Source: Aurantimonas sp. 22II-16-19i (GTDB lineage Bacteria > Pseudomonadota > Alphaproteobacteria > Rhizobiales > Rhizobiaceae). From it: DNA of 63,984 bases. Position numbers and translations under genes: made by a program. This document shows, in pieces, positions 8,268 to 15,964 of the stretch (position 1 is its first letter; each line of letters starts with the position of its first letter). Where the stretch lies: positions 1 through 63,984 of the forward strand of contig NZ_AQQS01000033.1 in the NCBI RefSeq assembly GCF_002088275.1, given 5' to 3'. Below the pieces are notes generated by a model. That model saw nothing but the letters and a program-made list of their open reading frames with translations, ran no database searches and was not told the DNA's origin.

Positions 8268-9170
8268 ATGCGGCTGGTGAATAGCAGCCCCGCCAGGCAT
8301 GTCCCCTCGATTGCCAGGCGGAGGGTGCTTGAGGGACTTGCCACGGCAGCGCTGGCATCGGCGTTGCCCCGCCCGACGATCGCGGCGACGCGCCCGGGAC
8401 TGGCTTTCGGTCTGACACCGGTCTTTCGCAATTCCGACCTCGATCTCCTCGACCGGCTTCGCGCCTATCTCGAGGCGGCGACGGGTCTGCCGGTCGAACT
8501 GGTGAGCCGCAGGACCTATCAGGAGATCACCGCGCTGGTCGTGTCCGGCCAGGTCGATGCGGCCTGGATCTGCGGCTATCCCTTCGTCCAGTACCAAGCC
8601 GACCTGTCGCTCGTGGCCGTGCCCCTCTGGCGCGGGCAACCGCGCTACCGGTCCTATCTGATCGTCGACAGGAACCGCCCCGGCGACGACTGGCGGATGC
8701 TGCGCGGCGACGTCCATGCCCTGTCGGATCCGGATTCCAACTCGGGCTATCTCGTGACGGCCGCGCTTCTGGCCGGCGCCGGCGAGCGCATCGGCAGCTT
8801 CTTTCGCAGCAGCTTCTACACCTATGGCCATCGCAACGTGGTGCGCGCGGTGGCCTCGGGCCTTGCCGGATCGGGCAGCGTCGACGGCTATGTCTGGGAG
8901 GTGATGCAGGAACTGGAGCCGGAACTCACCGGCCAGACGCGGGTGCTGCGGGCCTCGGAATGGCTCGGCTTTCCGCCGATCGCCAGCGCGAAAGCCGCGG
9001 CAGGAAGCCCGGCGACGGTCCTGTTGCGGGACGCGCTCCTCGCCATGGGCTCCGATCCCTCGGGACGACAGGTGCTGTCGATGCTGAGGCTGGACGGCTT
9101 CGCGGCTGCGGAAGCGGGCCTCTATGACGGCATTGCCGGCATGGTCGAACAGCTTCGGCGGGCGAGCTGA
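8268..9170 (+). CDS. aioX: Periplasmic arsenite-binding sensor protein AioX
   Basis: The 300-residue protein is a PhnD-like periplasmic binding protein with an N-terminal export signal (RRRVLEGLATAALASALP). It is placed as AioX because it directly precedes a sensor kinase, a sigma-54 activator and the arsenite oxidase genes. Known AioX proteins bind As(III) and present it to AioS. A single cysteine, Cys102 in WICGYPFVQY, is the only one in the protein and probably matches the conserved cysteine needed for As(III) response in studied AioX proteins. The stop overlaps the aioS start (TGATGG). The ribosome site is weak, so the exact start is less sure. Confidence 0.88.
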   Translation: MRLVNSSPARHVPSIARRRVLEGLATAALASALPRPTIAATRPGLAFGLTPVFRNSDLDLLDRLRAYLEAATGLPVELVSRRTYQEITALVVSGQVDAAWICGYPFVQYQADLSLVAVPLWRGQPRYRSYLIVDRNRPGDDWRMLRGDVHALSDPDSNSGYLVTAALLAGAGERIGSFFRSSFYTYGHRNVVRAVASGLAGSGSVDGYVWEVMQELEPELTGQTRVLRASEWLGFPPIASAKAAAGSPATVLLRDALLAMGSDPSGRQVLSMLRLDGFAAAEAGLYDGIAGMVEQLRRAS

Positions 9171-10621
9171 TGGCCCGGTTCGCCGCGTCCTCCTGGCCAC
9201 TCACCGTGAAGGTCCCGACGCTCGTCGCGTTGCTGATGGTGGCGGTCAGCATCCTCGTCTCGCAGCAGGTGCTCGGACGCCTCCAGGCGACGCAGGAAAA
9301 GCATCTGCGCGAGCTGGGAAACGCCTATCTCGACGGCCTCTCCTCGTCGCTGATCCCGGCTCTGCTGCGCCACGACGTCTGGGAGACCTTCGACACGATC
9401 GACCGTGCGAAGGGCATGTATCGCGGGCTCGCTCCCGACGGCACCATCGTCCTCGACGCGCAAGCGCGTGTCCTGGCGGCCTCCGATCCGCGCGCCGTAC
9501 CGACGGGAATAGCCTTGCCGGCGGATGTGGCCGCCCGCTTCCCTGCCGGTGGCGGCTTTCTGGCGAACGAGGACGGTTCGCGAGCCTATCTCAGCCGCGA
9601 TCTCGTCTATCAGGATCGCACCGTCGGGAGCGTCTATGCGAGCTTCGATACCGCGCATCTGGCGGCGGAGCGCCGCGAGGTGCTGCTGGCGCTGATCGCA
9701 TCCAATGCCGTCATCACCCTCGTCCTCGCCATACTGGGCTATCTGGTGGTCACGCGCATGGTCCGGCCGATGCGCATTCTCGGCGACCACCTGCAGAGAA
9801 GCGCCGTTTCGGACATGTCGCCGGTTGCCCCCGAACTGCTCGCCGCGCGCGGCGAGACGGGACGACTGCTGAGGTCCTACGGCCGGCTCGTCGACGCGGT
9901 CCGCGAGCGCGAGGAACTGGCCCGCCGGCTCGCCGAGGAGCAGCGTCTGGCAAGCCTCGGCCGGCTGGCTTCGGGCATGGCGCACGAGATCAACAATCCG
10001 CTCGGCGGCCTGTTCAACAGTCTCGACACGCTGAAGCGGCACGGCGACAAGCCGCTGGTCCGCAAGGCGACCATCGCGCTTCTGGAGCGCGGGCTCGGCG
10101 GCATCCGCGACGTGGTGAAGACGGCCCTCGTCAGCTACCGGGCCGGCGGGGAATGTCGAGCGCTGCTGCCTGCCGATCTCGACGACCTGCGGCTGTTGAT
10201 GCGCTCCGAAACGCAGCGCCGCGCGATCACCCTCGGGTGGACGAGCGAATTGGCCGCCAGTGTCCCGGTCGATGCGACGAAGATCCGGCAGGCCCTCCTG
10301 AACCTGCTTCTGAACGCCTGCGCGGCATCGCCGAACGGATCCGTCGTTCTGTTCGCCGCCCGTCGGGCAGGCACCGTGCTGGTGGCATCGATCGACGACA
10401 GCGGAGACGGCCTGCCGCCGGAGGCTGCGCAGTTCCTGACGTCGCCCGACGAGCCGCGCTCGCCTCGTGAGCCGCAGGCGGGGCTGGGGCTGTGGCTGGT
10501 GCGGCGGCTCGTGGCCGAGATGCGCGGCGAGATAGCGATCGAGACCAGCACCCTGGGGGGAACGCGGATCGTGCTCCGCGTCCCCCTGCAGCAGCAGGAG
10601 GCCTTGCCCCATGTTGCTTGA
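9170..10621 (+). CDS. aioS: Arsenite-responsive sensor histidine kinase AioS
   Basis: The 483-residue kinase has a transmembrane helix at about residues 14-35, a periplasmic sensor region to about 175, a second helix (about 177-200), a short HAMP-like linker and coiled coil, then HisKA with His272 (SGMAHEINNP). The ATPase follows, with N-box LLNLLLNACAAS, G1 DDSGDGLP and G2 AGLGLWLVRRL. In known systems AioS interacts with As(III)-loaded AioX and phosphorylates AioR. It overlaps aioX by one base and aioR by 11 bases, so the three are one operon. Confidence 0.9.
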   Translation: MARFAASSWPLTVKVPTLVALLMVAVSILVSQQVLGRLQATQEKHLRELGNAYLDGLSSSLIPALLRHDVWETFDTIDRAKGMYRGLAPDGTIVLDAQARVLAASDPRAVPTGIALPADVAARFPAGGGFLANEDGSRAYLSRDLVYQDRTVGSVYASFDTAHLAAERREVLLALIASNAVITLVLAILGYLVVTRMVRPMRILGDHLQRSAVSDMSPVAPELLAARGETGRLLRSYGRLVDAVREREELARRLAEEQRLASLGRLASGMAHEINNPLGGLFNSLDTLKRHGDKPLVRKATIALLERGLGGIRDVVKTALVSYRAGGECRALLPADLDDLRLLMRSETQRRAITLGWTSELAASVPVDATKIRQALLNLLLNACAASPNGSVVLFAARRAGTVLVASIDDSGDGLPPEAAQFLTSPDEPRSPREPQAGLGLWLVRRLVAEMRGEIAIETSTLGGTRIVLRVPLQQQEALPHVA

Positions 10622-11921
10622 ACGTCGCCGCATCGCCGTCGTCGAGGACGATCCGATCATGGGCGAGTCGCTTCTCCAACGCCTGACACTGGAGGGCGGC
10701 ACGGTCAAATGGTGGCGCGACGGCGCCCGTGCCGCCCGGGAAGTGGCCGGTTTCAGGCCGGACATCGTCGTCTGCGACCTGCGCCTGCCGCACATCACCG
10801 GCGAGGAGGTCTTTCGCCAGACGAGCGACAAGACGGCGGCGCCGTTCCTGTTCATCACCGGCTATGGCGACGTCGACCAGGCGGTGCGGCTGATGCGGGC
10901 GGGGGCCGGCGACTACCTGACGAAGCCCTTCGCGATGGACGTGTTCCTCAGCCGGCTCGACGGCCTGCTCCGCCCCATCGAGACGCCTTCGAGCGGCATT
11001 CTGGGACCGTCGCCGGGGATGCAGGCGATCGAAACCCTGCTATTGCGCCTCACCGATCGGCCGGCTCCGGTGCTCCTCACCGGTGAAACGGGTGTCGGCA
11101 AGGAGGTCTGCGCCCATTTCCTGCATGCCCAATCCGCCAATGGCGATGCGCCCTTCGTGGCGGTGAACTGCGCGGCCATCCCGGACGATCTTCTGGAAAG
11201 CGAGATCTTCGGCCATGAGCGCGGGGCGTTCTCCGGGGCGCTTGCCAGACATCTCGGCTATGCCGAGCGAGCCGGCGCGGGAACGCTCTTCCTGGACGAG
11301 ATCGGCGAGATGCCGTTGAAGCTGCAGGGCAAGCTGCTGCGGCTCCTGGAAAACCGCGAGATCGACCGGGTCGGCGGGACGGCCCCGGTGCCGTTCCGCG
11401 CCCGCGTGGTGACGGCGACCAACCAGTCGCTGCCGAAGGCCGTGGCCGAGGGCCGGTTCCGCGAAGACCTCCTCTACCGCATCAACGTCGTTTCCATCGA
11501 GGTGCCGCCCCTGCGCGACCGGCTGGAGGACATTGGCTGGCTGATGCAGCGTTTCTTCGACGCCATGACACGGAATGGCACGTCGCTGCGCGGCATCAGC
11601 TCGCTCGCCGAAGAGGCCGCGATCGCGCATTCCTGGCCGGGGAATGTCAGGGAATTGCGCAATCGGATGGAGCGCGCCGTCGCCCTCGCCGATGGCGAGT
11701 TGATCGCGACCGTCGATCTGTTTCCGGAGCATCAGGCAGCGGTCGCCGAACCAGCCGCTTTCGTCGCATCGCTGGCAACGGCGAGGGACGCCGCCGAGCG
11801 CCGCGAGATCCTGAGGGCCCTCGACGCGACCCGTGGCCAGATCGGCGATGCGGCCAGACTTTTGTCCGTCTCCCGGACGACCCTTTGGGAGAAGATGCGC
11901 CGGTTCGGCCTCGGCTCGTGA
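10611..11921 (+). CDS. aioR: Sigma-54-dependent arsenite response regulator AioR
   Basis: The 436-residue protein is NtrC-like. It has a receiver domain with phosphoacceptor Asp56 (VVCDLRLPH), an AAA+ sigma-54 interaction domain with Walker A GETGVGKE and Walker B GTLFLDEIGEMP, and a C-terminal Fis-type helix-turn-helix (GDAARLLSVSRTTLWEKMRRF). The sigma-54 contact loop reads GAFSGA rather than the usual GAFTGA, a conservative Thr-to-Ser change. It should activate aioBA from upstream sites once phosphorylated by AioS. A sigma-54 promoter and paired candidate sites lie just downstream, before aioB. Confidence 0.92.
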   Translation: MLLERRRIAVVEDDPIMGESLLQRLTLEGGTVKWWRDGARAAREVAGFRPDIVVCDLRLPHITGEEVFRQTSDKTAAPFLFITGYGDVDQAVRLMRAGAGDYLTKPFAMDVFLSRLDGLLRPIETPSSGILGPSPGMQAIETLLLRLTDRPAPVLLTGETGVGKEVCAHFLHAQSANGDAPFVAVNCAAIPDDLLESEIFGHERGAFSGALARHLGYAERAGAGTLFLDEIGEMPLKLQGKLLRLLENREIDRVGGTAPVPFRARVVTATNQSLPKAVAEGRFREDLLYRINVVSIEVPPLRDRLEDIGWLMQRFFDAMTRNGTSLRGISSLAEEAAIAHSWPGNVRELRNRMERAVALADGELIATVDLFPEHQAAVAEPAAFVASLATARDAAERREILRALDATRGQIGDAARLLSVSRTTLWEKMRRFGLGS

Positions 11922-11953
11922 CAATCCGACGACCGGGCCGGTGCCGTTCGGAT

Positions 11954-11995
11954 TTCCGGACGCACGGCACTGCAGCATGTTCGTGATTCCGGACG
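11954..11995 (+). promoter_or_regulatory. Candidate AioR upstream activating sites
   Basis: The 9-mer TTCCGGACG occurs at 11954-11962 and again at 11987-11995, 33 bp apart, which is close to three helical turns. The copies fall about 80-120 bp upstream of the predicted aioB transcription start, the usual distance for an NtrC-type activator. This is inference from position and repetition; the AioR site of this organism is not known. Confidence 0.4.
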
Positions 11996-12021
11996 GATTC
12001 CACTTGGCCAACGGGATCATC

Positions 12022-12051
12022 TGCCAAGTTTAGGTTGCCTCTAAACTGGCA
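12022..12051. repeat. Inverted repeat overlapping the aioB -24 element
   Basis: Arms TGCCAAGTTTAG (12022-12033) and CTAAACTGGCA (12041-12051) are complementary except for one extra A, around a 7-nt centre. The right arm covers the first five bases of the sigma-54 -24 box. It could be an operator or a hairpin at the end of the aioR message; no T-run follows. Confidence 0.5.
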
Positions 12052-12062
12052 CGCGGCATGCA
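12047..12062 (+). promoter_or_regulatory. Sigma-54 (-24/-12) promoter of aioBA
   Basis: The sequence TGGCACGCGGCATGCA matches the RpoN consensus TGGCACG-N4-TTGC with one mismatch. The invariant GG (12048-12049) and GC (12060-12061) are correctly spaced. Transcription should start near 12073, about 20 nt before the aioB ATG. It agrees with AioR being a sigma-54 activator. Confidence 0.82.
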
Positions 12063-12092
12063 GAGACCTCCCTCGAGATCAGGGAGGATTTC

Positions 12093-12620
12093 ATGCAACG
12101 ATGTGACAAGAAGGTCGATATCGGCCGCCGCCAGTTCCTGCGGGGCAGTGCCGCCGCTGCGGCGGGTGTCGCCGCGAGCGCAGCAATGCCGGCGCAGGCC
12201 CAGACCGCGGCCCCCGCGCAACTCGCCCGGGTGTCGTATCCGTCGAACCGTCTCGGCAATGTCAGCGAGCTGACCGCCGATGGCCCGCTCTATGTCGCCT
12301 ATCCCGACGACGATGCGCCGGGCGTGCTCTTGAAGCTCGGCAAGGCCGTGCCCGGCGGGGTCGGGCCGGACGGCGACATCGTCGGCTTCACAACGACCTG
12401 CCCGCATCAGGGCTTCCCGCTCTCCTACACGTCCGCTTCCCGCACCCTCAACTGCCCCGGCCACTACTCGGTCTTCGATCCCGAACAGGGCGGCATGCAG
12501 GTCTGGGGACAGGCGACCCAGAACCTGCCGCAATACGTGCTGCGCGTCGACGACAAGGGCGACATCTACGCCGAGGGCGTCGACGAGCTGCTCTACGGTC
12601 GTCTGTCGAACGTTCTCTAG
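12093..12620 (+). CDS. aioB: Arsenite oxidase small (Rieske) subunit AioB
   Basis: The 175-residue subunit carries the [2Fe-2S] Rieske cluster of arsenite oxidase, which passes electrons from AioA to a cytochrome or copper protein in the periplasm. A twin-arginine signal (GRRQFLRG, then an Ala-rich hydrophobic stretch ending QAQTAA) exports the folded heterodimer. Cluster ligands are Cys103 and His105 (CPHQGF) and Cys121 and His124 (CPGHYS). The positions that form a disulfide in many Rieske proteins are Phe108 and Gly123 here, the form reported for alphaproteobacterial AioB. It is the first gene after the sigma-54 promoter and lies 12 bp from aioA. Confidence 0.95.
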   Translation: MQRCDKKVDIGRRQFLRGSAAAAAGVAASAAMPAQAQTAAPAQLARVSYPSNRLGNVSELTADGPLYVAYPDDDAPGVLLKLGKAVPGGVGPDGDIVGFTTTCPHQGFPLSYTSASRTLNCPGHYSVFDPEQGGMQVWGQATQNLPQYVLRVDDKGDIYAEGVDELLYGRLSNVL

Positions 12621-12632
12621 AGGGAGGGTCAC

Positions 12633-15179
12633 ATGGCTTACAAGAGACAGATCGACCGCCTGCCGATCATCCCTGCCGATGCCAAGGTGCAGACCGTGGT
12701 CTGCCACTATTGCATCGTTGGCTGCGGCTACAAAGCCTATAGCTGGGACATCAACCGCCAGGGCGGCGTCGGCGCGGCGGACAACGCCTTTGGCGAGGAT
12801 CTCTCGGTCCAGCAGCCGCCGCAGACGGCGGCTTGGTATTCGCCCTCGATGTACAATGTCGTCAAGCAGGATGGCCGCGACGTCCATCTGGTGGTCAAGC
12901 CCGACCATGAGTGCGTCGTCAATTCCGGCCTCGCCTCGCCGCGCGGCGCCCGCATCGCCGAGATGAGCTACAGCCGCGCCCGCCAGACGCAGTTGCAGCG
13001 CCTCACCGACCCGCTGGTCTGGCGCTATGGGCAATTGCAGCCGACGAGCTGGGACGACGCGCTCGACCTCGTCGCCCGCGTCACCGCGCGGGTCGTCAAG
13101 AACCGCGGCGAGGACGCGCTCGTCGTCTCGGCTGCCGACCATGGCGGCGCCGGCGGCGGTTACGAGTTCACCTGGGGGACGGGCAAGCTCTATTTCGAGG
13201 CGATGAAAGTGCGCAACATCCGCATCCACAATCGCCCGGCCTACAATTCCGAGGTCCATGCGACCCGCGACATGGGCGTCGGCGAGCTCAACAACTGCTA
13301 TCAGGACGCCGAACTCGCCGACACGATCTTCGTCGTCGGGGCCAATCCGCTCGAGGCGCAGACCAACTACTTCCTCAACCACTGGATCCCGAACCTGCGC
13401 GGCACCTCCGCCGGTCTCAAGGACAGCGAACTGCCGGGCGAAGAGCATCCCCAGGCGCGCATCGTCTTCGTCGACCCGCGACGCACCGTCAGCGTCAATG
13501 CCTGCGAGGTCGAGGCCGGGGCGGACAACGTCCTGCATCTTCCGGTGAAGCCGGGCACCGACATGGTGCTGCTCAATGCGATGTTCACCCACATCGCCGA
13601 CCAGGGCTGGGTGGACCGGGACTTCATCGACAACCATACCGCCGTGGCGGGGACGCAGACCGGCAGCGACCAGTCCCAGATGCTGCCGCGCAAACCCTCC
13701 ACCAAGGGCCAGCCGGCGCCGCTCACCACCTTCGCCGACGCAGTGGAACGCAACCGCACCAGCCTCGAGCAGGCCGCGGAGATCACCGGGCTTTCCGTGG
13801 AGAACATCCGCAAGGCGGCCGAATGGATCGCCCAGCCCAAGGGCGACGGATCACGTCGGCGCACGATGTTCGCCTATGAGAAGGGGCTGATCTGGGGCAA
13901 CGACAACTACCGCACCAATGGCGCGCTGGTGAACCTCGCGCTGGCGACCGGCAATGTCGGCCGGCCCGGCGGCGGCGTCGTTCGCCTCGGCGGCCACCAG
14001 GAAGGCTATGTCCGCCCGAGCGACGGCTTCATCGGCCGGCCGGCGCCCTATGTCGACCAGGTTCTGATCAACGGCGAAGGCGCGGTTCACCACATCTGGG
14101 GTTGCGACAACTACAAGACGACGCTCAACGCCATGCAGTTCAAGCGCACCTACAAGGAGCGCAGCGACAAGGTGAAGGACGCGATCAACTCGGTCCCCTA
14201 TGGCGACCGCGAAGGGCTGGTGAACGCCATCGTCGCGGCCATCGACGACGGCGGACTGTTCGTGGTGGACGTCGACATCGTACCGACCAGCATCGGCGAG
14301 GCGGCGCATGTCATCCTGCCGGCCGCCACTGCCGGCGAGATCAACCTGACCTCGATGAACGGCGAGCGGCGCATGCGCATCACCGAGCGCTACATCGACC
14401 CTCCGGGCCAGGCCATGGGCGACGCGATCATCGCCGCCCGGATCGCCAACAACATGGAGCGGGTGCTGCGCGAGATGGGCGATGCGGCCTATGCCGACAA
14501 GTTCCAGGGCTTCGACTGGCAGACCGAGGAGGACGTCTTCGAGGACGGCTACCGCAAGAACGCGGCCGGCGGCGAACATGTCACCTACGAAAGGCTGCGG
14601 GCCATGGGCACCAACGGCTTCCAGGAGCCGGCGACCGGCTTCGAGGACGGCAAGATCGTCGGCACCAAGCGGCTCTACGCGGACGGCAAGTTCGGCACGG
14701 AGGACGGCCGCGCGCTGTTCCTCGTCGCCGAATGGACCGGATTGCAGGCCGAGGGCAAGGAGGCGCAGCGCGAGCGCTATCCCTATCTGATCAACAACGG
14801 CCGGGCCAATCTGGTCTGGCAGTCGGCCTATCTCGACAAGGACAACGAGCTGGTCATGGATCGCTGGCCCTACCCCTTCATCGAGATGCATCCCGACGAC
14901 ATGGCGAAGCTGTCCGTCGGCGAGGGTGATCTGGTCGAGATCTGGAACGATGTCGGATCGACCCAGGCGATGGTCTATCCGACGCCGTCGGCCCGTCCCG
15001 GCGAAACCTTCATGCTGTTCGGCTATCCGAGCGGCGTGCAGGGCAATGTCGTCAATGCCGGCGTCAACGAACTGGTCATCCCGAACTACAAGAACACCTG
15101 GGCCGACATCCGCAAGCTGGCGGACAAGCCGGCTGCGGTCGACCACCTCTCCTTCAAGTCGAAGGAATATCGGGTCTGA
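12633..15179 (+). CDS. aioA: Arsenite oxidase large (molybdopterin) subunit AioA
   Basis: The 848-residue protein is the catalytic subunit that oxidises arsenite to arsenate using a bis-molybdopterin guanine dinucleotide cofactor. The N-terminal Cys24-x2-Cys27-x3-Cys31 (VCHYCIVGCGYK) supplies the [3Fe-4S] cluster; in this family a serine (SGLASPRG region, near residue 100) takes the place of a fourth cysteine. DMSO-reductase-family segments follow, including DTIFVVGANPLEAQTNY, PGTDMVLLNAMFTHIAD and the C-terminal dinucleotide-binding domain. It has no signal of its own and is expected to be co-exported with AioB. Length and end match the family (about 820-850). GAGGG precedes the ATG. Confidence 0.96.
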   Translation: MAYKRQIDRLPIIPADAKVQTVVCHYCIVGCGYKAYSWDINRQGGVGAADNAFGEDLSVQQPPQTAAWYSPSMYNVVKQDGRDVHLVVKPDHECVVNSGLASPRGARIAEMSYSRARQTQLQRLTDPLVWRYGQLQPTSWDDALDLVARVTARVVKNRGEDALVVSAADHGGAGGGYEFTWGTGKLYFEAMKVRNIRIHNRPAYNSEVHATRDMGVGELNNCYQDAELADTIFVVGANPLEAQTNYFLNHWIPNLRGTSAGLKDSELPGEEHPQARIVFVDPRRTVSVNACEVEAGADNVLHLPVKPGTDMVLLNAMFTHIADQGWVDRDFIDNHTAVAGTQTGSDQSQMLPRKPSTKGQPAPLTTFADAVERNRTSLEQAAEITGLSVENIRKAAEWIAQPKGDGSRRRTMFAYEKGLIWGNDNYRTNGALVNLALATGNVGRPGGGVVRLGGHQEGYVRPSDGFIGRPAPYVDQVLINGEGAVHHIWGCDNYKTTLNAMQFKRTYKERSDKVKDAINSVPYGDREGLVNAIVAAIDDGGLFVVDVDIVPTSIGEAAHVILPAATAGEINLTSMNGERRMRITERYIDPPGQAMGDAIIAARIANNMERVLREMGDAAYADKFQGFDWQTEEDVFEDGYRKNAAGGEHVTYERLRAMGTNGFQEPATGFEDGKIVGTKRLYADGKFGTEDGRALFLVAEWTGLQAEGKEAQRERYPYLINNGRANLVWQSAYLDKDNELVMDRWPYPFIEMHPDDMAKLSVGEGDLVEIWNDVGSTQAMVYPTPSARPGETFMLFGYPSGVQGNVVNAGVNELVIPNYKNTWADIRKLADKPAAVDHLSFKSKEYRV

Positions 15180-15194
15180 CGAAAAACAGAAAAC

Positions 15195-15217
15195 GGGCGG
15201 CGCAGGCCGCCCTTTTT
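15195..15217 (+). terminator. Rho-independent terminator of aioBA
   Basis: A 7-bp GC stem (GGGCGGC with GCCGCCC, loop GCAG) is followed by TTTTT, 15 nt after the aioA stop. It separates aioBA from the downstream moeA remnant. Confidence 0.85.
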
Positions 15218-15238
15218 CCGCGACGGCACCGCAATCGG

Positions 15239-15730
15239 ATGGCGAGAGTGGTGCGAACTGACGACGCCGATCCCTCTTCGGATGCCAGGCGGCTGCTGAC
15301 CCCCAGGGATGCGGCCGCCAGGGTGCTGGCGACGCTGGTGCCGATCGCCGGCGCCGAGGTGGTCGTCCTCGCTCGGGCCCGTGGCCGCATCCTGCGCGGT
15401 GCGATCGCGGCGCCGCGCAGCCTGCCGCCCTTCGACCATTCGGCGGTCGATGGCTATGCGCTCGCCCTGCGGGCCGTAGCCGACGGCCAAGCCGGCTAGA
15501 GCGGGATGAGATCAGCTTCGATCGACATCCCGCTCCATCTTATTGTTGCCGCATGATCTTCCCCGAAAACCGGTTCCCACTTTTCGGGATCATGCTCTAG
15601 TGGATGCGACGCGGTGGTGATGCTGGAGCATGCCGATGTCGTGGAGGGCGTCGTCATGCCTCGCCGAAGCTGCCGGGCGGGCGACAACATCCGGCTCGAG
15701 GGCGAGAAGGACATCCCGGCCGGCGCGGCA
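15239..15730 (+). pseudogene. moeA: Decayed molybdopterin molybdenumtransferase (moeA)
   Basis: The first 86 codons (15239-15499) match the MoeA N-terminus, including the signature LPPFDHSAVDGYAL, then stop within an inserted palindromic repeat. Beyond the repeat, from about 15608, coding similarity resumes as DAVVMLEHADVVEGV and CRAGDNIRLEGEKDIPAGA, which is MoeA sequence from about 50-60 residues further on. After about 15730 the frame is lost and about 300 residues are missing. MoeA inserts molybdate into molybdopterin. A moeA copy often follows aioBA in related clusters, so this is likely the vestige of that gene. A functional MoeA must be encoded elsewhere. Confidence 0.85.
15496..15600. 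repeat. RIME-like palindromic repeat inserted in moeA
   Basis: This 105-bp element has perfect terminal inverted repeats CTAGAGC and GCTCTAG. Inside are two hairpins: GAGCGGGATG (15499-15508) with CATCCCGCTC (15526-15535), and GCATGATC plus CCCGAAAA (15551-15569) with TTTTCGGG plus GATCATGC (15581-15595). The second, around CCGGTTCCCAC, is the well-known dispersed intergenic palindrome of rhizobial genomes. Here it supplies the stop codon of the left moeA fragment. Confidence 0.85.
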
Positions 15731-15964
15731 CGCTGTGGGTCTTCGTGCCGTGCCGTTGCCTGTCGTCACACCTCCTGCAGCACCGCCCCGCAAGGCCGCG
15801 TCCCCTCCCCGACATCGGCTCCCGACAATGCGCCGCGGCGGGCGACGCAGGGCCGGCCTCCGGTTCGTATCAGCAATGCGGCCGTTCGGTGCGGCTCGGC
15901 GCGGCGGAGACCGGACGATCTCCCCCGACGAAGATGTGCCTGCGCCCCGTCTCGGATGAACCGC

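Noticed and set aside
12030-13637. Minus-strand frame of 535 residues opposite aioB and aioA
   Set aside because: Antisense to well-recognised arsenite oxidase genes; no domain.
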